64,000 nt of DNA from Youhaiella tibetensis (GTDB lineage: Bacteria; Pseudomonadota; Alphaproteobacteria; Rhizobiales; Devosiaceae). The translations under genes and the position numbers were made by a program. Location: positions 496,001 to 560,000 of the forward strand of contig NZ_CP041690.1 in the NCBI RefSeq assembly GCF_008000755.1. The letters run 5' to 3'. A model generated the notes under the pieces. It saw only the letters and a list, made by a program, of their open reading frames with translations. It did not search any database and was not told the DNA's origin. Positions 25,196-34,293 of this stretch are shown here, piece by piece. How positions within the stretch are numbered: position 1 is the stretch's first letter; every line of letters begins with the position of its first letter.

Positions 25196-26449
25196 CTAGC
25201 GCACGATGATGGCGCGAAAATCGTTGACATTGGTGCCGGTCGGACCGCTGACCAGCAGGTCGCCGATGGCCGCGAAAGCCGAATAGGCGTCGTTGTCGGC
25301 GAGCGCCGCCAGCGGGTCGATGCCCGCCGCACGCATGCGCGTGGCGCTGGTGCCGTCGGCAAAGGCCCCGGCATTGTCCTCCGACCCGTCGATACCGTCG
25401 GTATCGGCAGCCAGCGCCGATATGCCCGCGACCCCATCGATGGCGATGGCCAAAGCCAGCAGGAACTCGGCGTTGCGCCCGCCCCGGCCATTGCCTCGCA
25501 GGGTCACCGTGGTCTCGCCGCCCGAAAGCATGGCGACCGGCGCCGTGAACGGACGGTTGCGCGACTTGACCTCGCGGGCGATGGCGGCATGGACCTGGGC
25601 CACGTCGCGCGCCTCCCCTTCGATGGCGTCCGAAAGGATCACCGGATTGACGGCAGCCTGCCGGGCGCGCCGGGCCGCCGCCTCGAGCGAGAGGGACGCG
25701 GAGGCGATGACGTTCACGCTGTTGCGCGCGAGGCGCGGATCGTCGGGGCGCGGGGAGGGGTTGTCGGTCGAGGCCAGCAGGGCCTGCGCCTCTTCGGGCA
25801 GGGCGATCCGATAGACATTGACCAGCTTGCGCACCATTTCGCGGGTGGTGGCGAGGGGCACGGTGGGACCGGAGGCAACGAGCGCCGGGTCGTCCCCGGG
25901 TACGTCAGAGACCACCAGCGTCGCCACGCGCGCCGGATAGGCCAGGGCCGCCAGGCGCCCGCCCTTGACCAGCGAGAGCTCGTTGCGGATGGCGTTCATC
26001 ACCCCGATGGGCGCCCCCGACGCCAGAAGGGACTGGTTGACCGCCTGCTCGGTTTCGAAGGTCAGGCCGGCGGCCGGGGCGGGCAACAGCGCCGAGCCGC
26101 CCCCCGAGATCAGCGCCACGACCAGATCATCGGGAGAGAGCCCCGAGAGCCTCTCGATGACCCGGCGCGCCGCCAGGAACCCGGCATTGTCCGGCACCGG
26201 GTGGGCGGCCTCCACGATCTCGATGCGATCGCAGGGCGTGCCATAGCCGTAGCGGGTTACCACCAGCCCATCGATGGGGCCCTCCCAGGCCTCTTCGAAC
26301 GCCCGTGCCATCTGCGCGGAGGCCTTGCCCGCCCCGATGACGATGGTGCGTCCCTTGGGCCTGGGGGGAAGGTGCGCCTTCACCGCCGGACCCGGCTGGG
26401 CCGCGGCCACGGCCGCCTTGAACAAATCCTCGAGCAGGGCGCGGTCCAT
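25196..26449 (-). CDS. Glycerate 2-kinase (DUF4147/MOFRL family)
   Basis: The 417-residue enzyme phosphorylates D-glycerate at C2 using ATP; older annotations call it hydroxypyruvate reductase (TtuD). The N-terminal DUF4147 domain shows TIVIGAGKASAQMARAFEE, VVTRYGYGT, EAAHPVPDN and LISGGGSALLPAPAAGLT. The C-terminal MOFRL domain shows LSGGETTVTLRGNGRGGRNAEFLLALAIAIDG and ALAADTDGIDGSEDNAGAF. All blocks are intact. It is likely used in glycerate, tartrate or glyoxylate metabolism. The VOC gene follows on the same strand. Confidence 0.94.
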   Translation of the reverse strand: MDRALLEDLFKAAVAAAQPGPAVKAHLPPRPKGRTIVIGAGKASAQMARAFEEAWEGPIDGLVVTRYGYGTPCDRIEIVEAAHPVPDNAGFLAARRVIERLSGLSPDDLVVALISGGGSALLPAPAAGLTFETEQAVNQSLLASGAPIGVMNAIRNELSLVKGGRLAALAYPARVATLVVSDVPGDDPALVASGPTVPLATTREMVRKLVNVYRIALPEEAQALLASTDNPSPRPDDPRLARNSVNVIASASLSLEAAARRARQAAVNPVILSDAIEGEARDVAQVHAAIAREVKSRNRPFTAPVAMLSGGETTVTLRGNGRGGRNAEFLLALAIAIDGVAGISALAADTDGIDGSEDNAGAFADGTSATRMRAAGIDPLAALADNDAYSAFAAIGDLLVSGPTGTNVNDFRAIIVR

Positions 26450-26571
26450 TGTCTCTATCGTCTGGTTGGCGATGCCTCACCATGTCGCGGCTTTCGACGC
26501 ATTGTCCAGTTGTCAAATCGCTGACATCAAAGTCTTCTACCGCCAGCGCAAAATTCCTGGACCGCCTCCCC

Positions 26572-27270
26572 ATGACCGAACGCTACGCCATCTATTTCGC
26601 ACCCGCCGTCAATGAACCGCTCTGGCGGCTTGCCTGCGAATGGCTCGGCCGCGACCCGGCCGGTGACGGCATTCGCCATCGCCCGCCCGGGATCGACGCG
26701 CCCCAGCTCGATTCGCTCACCATCTCGGCGCGCCGCTACGGTTTCCACGCCACCATCAAGGCGCCGATGCGCCTGGCCGAGGGCACCAACCGGGCCGAGC
26801 TGGAAGCGGCCATCCAGGCTTTCGCCCTCAGCCACGAGGTCTTCGAGGTCGGCGTTCCGGTGCTGCGCCTGATCGATGGCTTCCTGGCCCTGGTGCTCGA
26901 GCCGCAGCCGCACCGGCTCACCGACTTCGCCGGCACCTGCGTAACGCTCTTTGACCGCTTCCGCGCCCCCATGAGCGAGGAAGATCGGGCCGCGCGCGTC
27001 GGCAAGGGGCTCTCCGAGCGGCAGGTGACGCTGCTCGACCAGTACGGCTACCCTTACGTGCTCGAGCAGTTTCTTTTCCACATGACGCTCTCGGACCGGC
27101 TGCCTACAACCTGGCGCGGCCCGCTCAAGGACCTGGCCACCGACTGGTTCGCCCCGGTCCTGATCAAGCCGCTGGTCATCGACCGGCTCGCCCTGTTCCA
27201 CCAGCCCGAAGCGGGGGCGCCATTTGCGCGCGTCGCCGACTTTCCGCTCACCACCGCGCACGAGATCTGA
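26572..27270 (+). CDS. DUF1045 protein, 2H-phosphoesterase-like
   Basis: The 232-residue protein matches the 'phosphonate metabolism protein' DUF1045 family. Two H-x-T motifs are present, GFHATIKAPMRL near residue 60 and FLFHMTLSDRL near 175, as in 2H phosphoesterases. Other family blocks are YAIYFAPAVNEPLWRLACEWLGRD and FAPVLIKPLVIDRLALFHQPE. In other genomes it often accompanies phn genes; none are here. The ATG at 26572 is selected because the family start MTERYAIYFAP begins there. It is divergent from the glycerate kinase. Confidence 0.88.
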   Translation: MTERYAIYFAPAVNEPLWRLACEWLGRDPAGDGIRHRPPGIDAPQLDSLTISARRYGFHATIKAPMRLAEGTNRAELEAAIQAFALSHEVFEVGVPVLRLIDGFLALVLEPQPHRLTDFAGTCVTLFDRFRAPMSEEDRAARVGKGLSERQVTLLDQYGYPYVLEQFLFHMTLSDRLPTTWRGPLKDLATDWFAPVLIKPLVIDRLALFHQPEAGAPFARVADFPLTTAHEI

Positions 27271-27324
27271 AACCTTCCAGCAAGTTCAAGCGTTTGCCCT
27301 CAGAACTCAATCCTGGGGCAATCC

Positions 27325-27471
27325 ATGAGCAGAACCACCCTTTATGCCTTGATCGCGGTCCTTGTTGCTGTGGTCGTCGCTTTGGGCGTCTATATCTACC
27401 AGCAGCAGAACCGTCCGGGCGTCGAGATCCGGATGGACGAAAACGGATTATCGGTACAGGGCAATGGCTGA
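27325..27471 (+). CDS. Small single-span membrane protein (48 aa)
   Basis: The predicted product has a hydrophobic helix LYALIAVLVAVVVALGVYIY followed by QQQNRPGVEIRMDENGLSVQGNG. Comparable tiny proteins with GVEI..G..GLS tails occur in Hyphomicrobiales; no function is known. The start follows GGGGCAATCC. Its stop overlaps the next gene by eight bases (27464-27471), which argues that both frames are used. Confidence 0.6.
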   Translation: MSRTTLYALIAVLVAVVVALGVYIYQQQNRPGVEIRMDENGLSVQGNG

Positions 27472-27673
27472 AACGGTCGGACTGGAAGCGGTGGAAGCCG
27501 CGCTCACGGGTGAACTCAATCGCCAGGCGGCGCTGCGCGGCGAGCCGCTGATCGTCGGCCTCATCGACGTCGCGGCGCTGGCCAAGGCCGTTGTCGGCGC
27601 GCTGGGCCTGCAAACCAACCCGCCCAACGAAGGGCTGATGCCCGAGGAACTGGACGCCAGCAACGACGGCTGA
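27464..27673 (+). CDS. Small hypothetical protein (69 aa) overlapping the preceding gene
   Basis: The product MAETVGLEAVEAALTGELN... is 69 residues, acidic and Ala/Leu-rich, with IVGLIDVAALAKAVVGALGL as its core and an NPPNEGLMPEELDASNDG tail. No family is recognised. It begins within the end of the 48-residue membrane protein, giving translational coupling. The longer in-frame start upstream at 27362 would lie inside that gene and is not preferred. Confidence 0.5.
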   Translation: MAETVGLEAVEAALTGELNRQAALRGEPLIVGLIDVAALAKAVVGALGLQTNPPNEGLMPEELDASNDG

Positions 27674-27687
27674 CGGATCGCGCCGGC

Positions 27688-28080
27688 CTAGCCTTTCGGC
27701 TCGAGCAGGTCCCACTTGTTCCCGTAAAGATCCTCGAAGACAGCCACGCTGCCATAGGCCTCGTGACGCGGCTCTTCGAGGAAGCGGACGCCCGCGGCGC
27801 GAAAGGCCGCGTAGTCGCGCGCGAAATCGTCGGTGGTGAGGAAAAAGCCGACCCGGCCGCCGGTCTGGTTGCCGATGGCGGCCAGTTGGTCGTCCCCGTT
27901 GGCCTGGGCCAGAAGCAACTGCGCGCCGCGTCCACCCCTCGGCGCCACCACCACCCAGCGCTTGCCTTCGCCCATGTCGGTATCGGCCACGAGCGCGAAT
28001 CCGAGCTTGTCGCGGTAGAAAACGATGGCTTCGTCAAAGTCCCTGACGACGAGGGCAACCGTGGCTATTGTCTGGTTCAT
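27688..28080 (-). CDS. VOC family protein
   Basis: The 130-residue glyoxalase-fold protein starts NQTIATVALVVRDFDEAIVFYRDKLGFALVADTDMG and ends RHEAYGSVAVFEDLYGNKWDLLEPKG, which are typical VOC boundaries. The conserved Gly-Asn-Lys-Trp-Asp-Leu end contains the usual last metal-site region. ATG at 28080 is used; a GTG two codons upstream is the alternative. It is convergent with the small 69-residue gene and stands alone. The substrate is unknown. Confidence 0.88.
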   Translation of the reverse strand: MNQTIATVALVVRDFDEAIVFYRDKLGFALVADTDMGEGKRWVVVAPRGGRGAQLLLAQANGDDQLAAIGNQTGGRVGFFLTTDDFARDYAAFRAAGVRFLEEPRHEAYGSVAVFEDLYGNKWDLLEPKG

Positions 28081-28270
28081 TCTCACGCAACCGATTTACT
28101 AAGCTTTCTGAGAACACTCTATCGCGCGCTAAATCATTCTACCGTCATAAAATTGACCAACTGGAAAAACTCCCCCATTGCACCTTGCGGCAAAAAACGC
28201 TTTGTTGGCCGCCAAGCCGCGAGGGCAACGAAAAAGCTCGCGGCGCAAATATCAGGATTGGGAGATCCTT

Positions 28271-29866
28271 ATGCGTTTGATGAAAACCCTGTTGGCAGCA
28301 ACGGCACTCGTGGCTGTCACCGCTGGCGTGTCCGAAGCCAAAACCCTTGTGTTCTGCTCGGAAGCCTCGCCCGCCCATTTCGATCCCGGCCCGCTCACGG
28401 GCGGTAACGATTTCGACGCGTCTTCGCGCACCATCTACAACCGTCTGGTCGAGTTCGAGCATGGCGGCACCGCCGTCCAGCCCGGCCTGGCCGAAAAGTG
28501 GGAAACCTCGGCCGACGGCAAGGAAATCACCTTCCACCTGCGTCCGGGCGTCAAGTTCCACACCACGTCCTACTTCACGCCCACGCGTGACATGAACGCC
28601 GACGACGTCATCTTCTCGTTCGAGCGTCAGATGAAGGAAGACAATCCCTGGTACGCATACCTGCCCGGTATGACCTGGGATTACTTCCAGGGCATGGACA
28701 TGCCCAAGTACATCAAGGAGATCCAGAAGGTCGACGACCTGACGGTCAAGTTCGTGCTGAACGAACCAAATGCTCCGATGATCGCGAACCTGGGCATGGA
28801 CTTCGCTTCGATCGTCTCGAAGGAATATGCCGACAAGCTCGCCGCCGAAAACAACATGGCTGCGTTCTCGACCCAGCCGGTCGGCACCGGCCCGTTCCAG
28901 TTCGTCGACTACCAGCTCGATTCGACCATCCGCTACCAGGCTTTCGCCGACTATTGGGGCGGCAAGCAGCCGATCGACGACCTGATCTTCGCCATCACCA
29001 CCGATCCGAGCGTGCGCGCTCAGAAGCTCAAGGCCGGTGAATGCGATATCATGGCCTACCCGGCTCCGGCCGACGTGGCCGGCCTGCAGGCCGACCCGAA
29101 CCTGGTCGTCGCCGAGCAGGAAGGCCTCAACATCGGCTACATGTCCTACAACGTGACCGAGCCGCCGTTCGACAAGGTCGAGGTCCGCAAGGCTCTCAAC
29201 CACGCCATCAACAAGAAGGCGATCATCGACGCGGTCTACCAGGGCGCCGGCCAGGTTGCGATCAACCTGATCCCGCCGACCATGTGGTCCTACAACAAGG
29301 ACGTGAAGGACGACGAGTACGATCCCGAACTGGCCAAGAAGCTCCTGGCCGAAGCGGGCGTCACCGACCTGACCACGGACCTGTGGGCCATGCCGGTCTC
29401 GCGTCCCTACAACCCGAACGCCCAGCGCGTCGCCGAAATGATCCAGGCCGACTGGGCCGCTGTCGGCGTCAAGGCCAACATCGTCTCGTACGAGTGGACC
29501 GAATACCGCGAGCGCGGCAAGCAGAAGGACCGCAAGGGCCCGTTCCAGATCGGCTGGACCGGTGACAACGGCGATCCGGACAACTTCTTTGCCACCCTGT
29601 TCTCGTGCTCGGCCATTGGCGTGTCGAACTACTCGAGCTGGTGCGACAAGGACTTCGAAGATCTGATCCAGAAGGCCAAGGTCACTGCCGACCAGGCCGA
29701 GCGCACCAAGCTCTACGAAGAAGCCCAGGTTCGCTTCAAGGATCAGGCTCCGGCCCTGACCCTCGCCCACTCGAAGGTGTTCATGCCGATGAACAAGCGC
29801 GTCCAGAACTTCAAGATGGACCCGCTCGGCATCCACCGCTTCGACGGCGTGGACGTCACCGAGTAA
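28271..29866 (+). CDS. Peptide ABC transporter substrate-binding protein (DppA-like)
   Basis: The 531-residue family-5 periplasmic binding protein has a signal peptide MRLMKTLLAATALVAVTAGVSEA. The mature start KTLVFCSEASPAHFDPGPLTGGND and DASSRTIYNRLVEFE are typical of DppA. Other blocks are PVGTGPFQFVDYQLDSTIRYQAF and SYNVTEPPFDKVEVRKALNHAINKKAI. The family binds dipeptides, heme or other small peptides; the exact ligand is unclear. The ATG at 28271 is preceded by GGGAGATCC. It leads a five-gene transporter operon. Confidence 0.95.
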   Translation: MRLMKTLLAATALVAVTAGVSEAKTLVFCSEASPAHFDPGPLTGGNDFDASSRTIYNRLVEFEHGGTAVQPGLAEKWETSADGKEITFHLRPGVKFHTTSYFTPTRDMNADDVIFSFERQMKEDNPWYAYLPGMTWDYFQGMDMPKYIKEIQKVDDLTVKFVLNEPNAPMIANLGMDFASIVSKEYADKLAAENNMAAFSTQPVGTGPFQFVDYQLDSTIRYQAFADYWGGKQPIDDLIFAITTDPSVRAQKLKAGECDIMAYPAPADVAGLQADPNLVVAEQEGLNIGYMSYNVTEPPFDKVEVRKALNHAINKKAIIDAVYQGAGQVAINLIPPTMWSYNKDVKDDEYDPELAKKLLAEAGVTDLTTDLWAMPVSRPYNPNAQRVAEMIQADWAAVGVKANIVSYEWTEYRERGKQKDRKGPFQIGWTGDNGDPDNFFATLFSCSAIGVSNYSSWCDKDFEDLIQKAKVTADQAERTKLYEEAQVRFKDQAPALTLAHSKVFMPMNKRVQNFKMDPLGIHRFDGVDVTE

Positions 29867-29873
29867 GCCTTTG

Positions 29874-29900
29874 GATGGCGCCAGAAAAACTGGCGCCATC
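29874..29900 (+). promoter_or_regulatory. 11-bp stem-loop between SBP and permease genes
   Basis: GATGGCGCCAG-AAAAA-CTGGCGCCATC is a perfect inverted repeat eight bases after the binding-protein stop. It is followed by TGGCTTATTG, not a proper U-tract. Its place fits a partial terminator or an mRNA-stabilising hairpin giving more binding protein than permease. Confidence 0.65.
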
Positions 29901-29926
29901 TGGCTTATTGCGCGACAATCAGCTCA

Positions 29927-29961
29927 GAAGCCTCATTCCGGGAGGACCGGAGTGAGGCTTC
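29927..29961 (+). promoter_or_regulatory. Second stem-loop, just before the permease start
   Basis: GAAGCCTCATTCCGG pairs with CCGGAGTGAGGCTTC (15 pairs, one G-U) around GAGGA. It ends 31 bases before the preferred permease ATG, so it may influence termination or initiation. Confidence 0.55.
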
Positions 29962-29992
29962 GAGCCATAAAATGAGGCTCTGGAACAGAGCA

Positions 29993-31000
29993 ATGCTCAC
30001 CTTCATTCTCCGCAGACTGGCCTATCTGGTGCCGACCGTGATCGGCATCTCGATCTGCGCCTTCGCCTTCGTGCGCCTGCTCCCGGGCGACCCGATCCTG
30101 GCCATGGCCGGCGAACACGGCGTCACCCCCGAGCGCTACGAAATCCTCAAGGAACAGTTCGGCTACAACGCCCCGATCTGGCAGCAGTATTTCCAGTATC
30201 TGGGCAATGTCCTCACCGGCAATTTCGGCGTGTCGCTCTCGACCAAGCGCCCGGTCTGGAACGAGTTCCTGACGCTGTTCCCCGCGACGCTCGAACTGGC
30301 GTTCTTCGCCATGATGTTCGCCGTGATCATCGGCATTCCGGCCGGCATCTTCGCGGCCATCAAGCGCGGCTCCTGGTTCGACCAGATCACCATGGGCATC
30401 GCGCTCACCGGCTATTCGATGCCGATCTTCTGGTGGGGCCTGCTGCTCATCATCTTCTTTTCGGGCACCCTGGGCTGGACGCCGGTTTCAGGACGCATCG
30501 CCCTCAACTTCTTCTTCAAGCCGATTACCGGCTTCATGACCATCGACAGCCTGCTCTACGGCAACTGGCCGGCCTTCGTCTCGGCCCTGCGCCACCTCAT
30601 CCTGCCGGCCATCGTGCTGGGCACGATCCCGCTGGCGGTGATCGCCCGCCAGACCCGTTCCGCCATGCTCGAGGTGCTGGGCGAGGACTATATCCGCACC
30701 GCCCGCGCCAAGGGCCTGCCGCCCAGCCGCGTGACCAATGTCCATGCCCTGCGCAATGCCCTCATCCCCGTGGTGACCACGATCGGCCTCCAGGTCGGCA
30801 TGCTCATGGCCGGCGCCATCCTCACCGAGACCATCTTCTCCTGGCCCGGCGTCGGCAAGTGGATGATCGATTCCATCTCCAAGCGCGACTACGTGGTGGT
30901 CCAGTCCGGCCTGCTGCTCATCGCGCTCATCGTGATGGCCGTGAACCTTCTGGTGGACGTGCTCTACGCCGTCATCAATCCGCGTATCAGGGTGCAGTAG
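29993..31000 (+). CDS. Peptide ABC transporter permease (DppB-like)
   Basis: The 335-residue inner-membrane protein of the BPD_transp_1 family has six helices. The start LTFILRRLAYLVPTVIGISICAFAFVRLLPGDP is typical of DppB. The coupling loop EDYIRTARAKGLPPSRVTNVHALRNALIPVVT, which contacts the ATPase, is intact. The ATG at 29993 is preferred since the family start begins there and GGAACAGAG precedes it; ATG 29972 would add seven residues. The next permease follows with a 3-base gap. Confidence 0.94.
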   Translation: MLTFILRRLAYLVPTVIGISICAFAFVRLLPGDPILAMAGEHGVTPERYEILKEQFGYNAPIWQQYFQYLGNVLTGNFGVSLSTKRPVWNEFLTLFPATLELAFFAMMFAVIIGIPAGIFAAIKRGSWFDQITMGIALTGYSMPIFWWGLLLIIFFSGTLGWTPVSGRIALNFFFKPITGFMTIDSLLYGNWPAFVSALRHLILPAIVLGTIPLAVIARQTRSAMLEVLGEDYIRTARAKGLPPSRVTNVHALRNALIPVVTTIGLQVGMLMAGAILTETIFSWPGVGKWMIDSISKRDYVVVQSGLLLIALIVMAVNLLVDVLYAVINPRIRVQ

Positions 31001-31003
31001 GCC

Positions 31004-31933
31004 ATGACCGAAACCACGACTACCGCAACGACCAAAGCGCCCCCGGCCAAGGCCAACGAACCCAACCCGCGTTGGGCCGCCCTCGCCGAATTCTGGCACT
31101 ACTTCTCCATGAACAAGGGGGCCGTGATCGGCCTCGTCGTCTTCGTCCTCCTGGTTCTGATCGCCATCTTCGCGCCGCTCCTGGCGCCCCATTCGCCCGA
31201 CCAGCAGTTCCGCGACGCCATCCTCGCGCCGCCGATGTGGCAGGAGGGCGGCCGTCCCGAATTCATCCTGGGCACCGACCAGGTGGGCCGCGACATGCTT
31301 TCGCGCCTCATCTACGGCTCGCGCTATTCGCTCTTCATCGGCTTCTTCGTCGTCATCGGCGCGCTGATCGTGGGCGTGGTGCTGGGCGTCCTCGCCGGCT
31401 ACTTCCGCGGCTGGGTGGACGTGGCCATCATGCGCGTGATGGACATCATCCTCGCCTTCCCCTCGCTGCTGCTGGCGCTGGTGCTGGTGGCGATCCTGGG
31501 GCCGGGGCTCTTCAACGCCATGATCGCCATCGCCCTCGTGCTGCAACCGCACTTCGCGCGGTTGACGCGCGCGGCGGTGATGGCCGAGAGCAACCGCGAA
31601 TACGTCACCGCCGCCAGGGTTTCGGGCGCCAGCCACTTCCGGCTGATGATGAAGACCATCCTGCCCAACTGCCTTGCCCCGCTGATCGTCCAGGCGACGC
31701 TTTCGTTCTCGAACGCGATCCTGGAAGCGGCGGCCCTCGGGTTCCTGGGCATGGGCGCGCAGCCACCGACGCCCGAATGGGGCACGATGCTGGCCTCCGC
31801 CCGCGAATTCATCATTCGCGCCCCCTGGGTCGTGACCTTCCCGGGCCTGGCCATCCTCATCACCGTGCTTGCCATCAACCTGGTCGGCGACGGCCTGCGC
31901 GATGCGCTCGACCCGAAACTGAAACGGAGCTGA
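31004..31933 (+). CDS. Peptide ABC transporter permease (DppC-like)
   Basis: The 309-residue second permease has an extended cytoplasmic N-terminus (about 25 residues, Thr/Ala/Pro-rich), six helices and the OppC-type motif LGTDQVGRDMLSRLIYGSRYSLFIGF. The coupling loop NREYVTAARVSGASHFRLMMKTILPNCLAPLIVQ is complete. It pairs with the DppB-like permease immediately upstream. The DppD-like ATPase starts six bases later. Confidence 0.95.
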   Translation: MTETTTTATTKAPPAKANEPNPRWAALAEFWHYFSMNKGAVIGLVVFVLLVLIAIFAPLLAPHSPDQQFRDAILAPPMWQEGGRPEFILGTDQVGRDMLSRLIYGSRYSLFIGFFVVIGALIVGVVLGVLAGYFRGWVDVAIMRVMDIILAFPSLLLALVLVAILGPGLFNAMIAIALVLQPHFARLTRAAVMAESNREYVTAARVSGASHFRLMMKTILPNCLAPLIVQATLSFSNAILEAAALGFLGMGAQPPTPEWGTMLASAREFIIRAPWVVTFPGLAILITVLAINLVGDGLRDALDPKLKRS

Positions 31934-31939
31934 CGCAAC

Positions 31940-32776
31940 ATGGCTCTGCTTGAAATCAAGAACCTCTCGGTGGGCTTCGACACCTCGGTGGGCCTGTTCA
32001 TGGCCGTCCAGGGCATCGACCTCACCATCGACTCGCGCGAAGTACTCGCCATCGTCGGCGAATCCGGCTCGGGCAAGTCGGTGGCCATGCTGGCGGTGAT
32101 GGGGCTCCTGCCCAACACCGCCACCGTCACCGCCGACAAGATGACCTTCGAAGGGCGCGACCTGCTCACCATGTCCGATTCCGAACGGCGCAAGATCGTC
32201 GGCAAGGATATCGCCATGATCTTCCAGGAGCCGATCGCCAGCCTCAACCCGTGCTTTACGGTCGGCTTCCAGATCATGGAAACGCTGCGCCAGCACACCA
32301 GCCTGGGCAAGAAGCAGCGGCACGAGCGCGCGGTGGAACTTTTGCGCCTGGTCGGCATCAACGATGCCGCCGAGCGCCTGAGCGCCTATCCGCACCAGAT
32401 GTCGGGCGGCCAGTGCCAGCGCGTGATGATCGCCATCGCCATCGCCTGCAACCCGAAACTGCTGATCGCGGACGAGCCCACCACCGCGCTCGACGTGACC
32501 ATCCAGAAGCAGATCCTCGATCTGCTCATGAAGCTCCAGGAACGCCATGGCATGGGGCTGATCATGATCACCCACGACATGGGCGTGGTCGCCGAAACCG
32601 CCGACCGCGTCATCGTCCAGTACAAGGGCCGCAAGATGGAAGAGGCCGACGTGCTGACGCTCTTCGAGAATCCCAAGAGCAACTATACCCGGGCGCTGCT
32701 CTCGGCCCTGCCCGAGAACGCCACGGGCGATCGCCTGCCCACCGTCGCCGACTTCCACATGGAAGGGAGCCCGTGA
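31940..32776 (+). CDS. Peptide ABC transporter ATP-binding protein (DppD-like)
   Basis: The 278-residue ATPase has Walker [12 protein letters not shown], signature [20 protein letters not shown], Walker [13 protein letters not shown] and the H-loop [10 protein letters not shown]. It is shorter than the common 320-330 residues because the C-terminal oligopeptide-type extension (CPYF metal-like region) is largely missing; the protein ends soon after [26 protein letters not shown]. It overlaps the DppF-like gene by one base (TGATG), indicating coupled translation. Confidence 0.94.
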   Translation: MALLEIKNLSVGFDTSVGLFMAVQGIDLTIDSREVLAIVGESGSGKSVAMLAVMGLLPNTATVTADKMTFEGRDLLTMSDSERRKIVGKDIAMIFQEPIASLNPCFTVGFQIMETLRQHTSLGKKQRHERAVELLRLVGINDAAERLSAYPHQMSGGQCQRVMIAIAIACNPKLLIADEPTTALDVTIQKQILDLLMKLQERHGMGLIMITHDMGVVAETADRVIVQYKGRKMEEADVLTLFENPKSNYTRALLSALPENATGDRLPTVADFHMEGSP

Positions 32777-33606
32777 TGAGCGAGATCGTTCTCGAAACCC
32801 GCCACGTCACCCGCGACTATCACGTCTCGGGCGGCCTGTTCCGGCCCGAAAAGGTCATCCACGCCGTCAAGGACGCCAACTTCAAGCTCGAAAAGGGCAA
32901 GACGCTGGCCATCGTCGGGGAATCGGGTTCGGGCAAGTCCACGCTCGCCCGTATCCTCACGCTCATCGACCCGGCGACCTCGGGCGAATTGCTGATCGAA
33001 GGCCAGCCGGTCGACATCACCAAGGGGCTCTCCAAGGAGATGCGCCGCAAGGTGCAGATCATCTTCCAGAACCCCTATGGCTCGCTCAACCCGCGCCAGA
33101 AGATCGGCGACGTGCTGGCCGAACCGCTGCTGATCAACACCAGCATGCCGGCCGCCGAGCGACGCGAGAAGGCCATGCAGATGCTGCTCAAGGTTGGCCT
33201 CGGCCCCGAGCACTTCAACCGCTACCCGCACATGTTCTCGGGCGGGCAGCGCCAGCGCATCGCCATCGCCCGTTCGCTCATGCTCAACCCCAAGCTGCTG
33301 GTGCTGGACGAGCCCGTCTCCGCGCTCGACCTTTCGGTGCAGGCGCAGATCCTCAACCTGCTGGCGGACCTCCAGGACGAGTTCGGGCTGACCTATGTGT
33401 TCATCAGCCATGACCTCTCGGTGGTGCGCTACATCGCCGACGAGGTGATGGTGATGTACCTGGGAGAGGTGGTGGAATACGGCACGCGCGACGCGGTGTT
33501 CGACAATCCGCAGCACAGCTACACCAAGACCCTGTTCGCGGCCACGCCCAAGGCGGACGTGGAAAGCATCAAGGCCCGCCTGGCGAGAAAGCGCGCCGCG
33601 GCCTAG
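32776..33606 (+). CDS. Peptide ABC transporter ATP-binding protein (DppF-like)
   Basis: The 276-residue ATPase has Walker [13 protein letters not shown]-loop FQNPYGSLNPRQKI, signature YPHMFSGGQRQRIAIARSLM, Walker B LLVLDEPVSALDLSVQAQIL and H-loop ISHDLSVVRYIAD. The start is the ATG at 32776 overlapping the previous stop. The C-terminal extension is short, as in the partner ATPase. It is the last gene of the transporter operon; a repeat-rich gene-free region follows. Confidence 0.95.
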   Translation: MSEIVLETRHVTRDYHVSGGLFRPEKVIHAVKDANFKLEKGKTLAIVGESGSGKSTLARILTLIDPATSGELLIEGQPVDITKGLSKEMRRKVQIIFQNPYGSLNPRQKIGDVLAEPLLINTSMPAAERREKAMQMLLKVGLGPEHFNRYPHMFSGGQRQRIAIARSLMLNPKLLVLDEPVSALDLSVQAQILNLLADLQDEFGLTYVFISHDLSVVRYIADEVMVMYLGEVVEYGTRDAVFDNPQHSYTKTLFAATPKADVESIKARLARKRAAA

Positions 33607-33779
33607 GGGCCGCGCGCGAAAGCGTGCTCGCGTGGGGGGCGATTGTTGCTGCCCCGCGCGCAGCGCTAGCTTGTCCGAAGGCAAGTTCGTCCTCCCCCCG
33701 GCCCACCGGTTACCCATCATACGTGGAGCCCTTCGCTGGCCCCCGGCCTTTGTCGGGAGGAGCGGTGGTGTGCGGCCGC

Positions 33780-33974
33780 GAGAAGCTGGCTTGAGTGCGC
33801 GTGGCGTGCGGGATGGTACCCCATCGCTTCCCTCCCCCTTGTGGGGAGGGATTGAGGGTGGGGGTGGCCTTGAATTCGGCGCCCGTTGCTCCCCCACCCT
33901 TGTTCCCTCCCCACAAGGGGGAGGGAGACCTGCTGGCTCTTGCCAGCGGAAGTCTGGAATGACGCGATGGCGCC
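33780..33974. repeat. 195-bp repeat, copy A
   Basis: The segment starts at AGAAGCTGGCTTGAG and ends near GACGCGATGGCG. It is about 90% identical by eye to copy B 319 bases further on. Inside it, at about 33829-33926, TCCCTCCCCCTTGTGGGGAG and its complement form a near-perfect 36-bp inverted repeat around a spacer with GAATTC. The whole stretch 33607-34330 (over 700 bases) has no gene. Confidence 0.8.
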
Positions 33975-34098
33975 CTATCGCCTCACTGCTCCTATGGGAG
34001 GGATTGGGGGTAAACCCTGGACTCGGCGGTGGTGCTCTCCAGCACAAGGCCCGTTCATCAGAACGACGGTTGTCCTCCCCCGCGAAGGCCGGCGCCCG

Positions 34099-34293
34099 AG
34101 AAGCTGGCTTGAGGGTGCCTGGCGTGCAGGATGGTACCCCAGCGCTTCCCTCCCCCTTGTGGGGAGGGATTGAGGGTGGGGGTGGGCCTCGAATTCGGCG
34201 CCCGTTGCTCCCCCACCCTTGTTCCCTCCCCACAAGGGGAGGGAGACCTGCTGGCTCTAGCCAACGGAAGTCTGGAATGACGCGATGGTGCCG
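34099..34293. repeat. 195-bp repeat, copy B
   Basis: This is the direct repeat of copy A, with the same internal palindrome at about 34147-34244 and the same flanks AGAAGCTGGCTTGAG and TCTGGAATGACGCGATGG. Differences are mostly single substitutions and one-base length changes. The segment between the copies (33975-34098) is not repeated. Confidence 0.8.

Noticed and set aside
30488-32758. 756-codon minus-strand frame opposite the peptide transporter genes
   Set aside because: It is antisense to three conserved genes and shows no domain.
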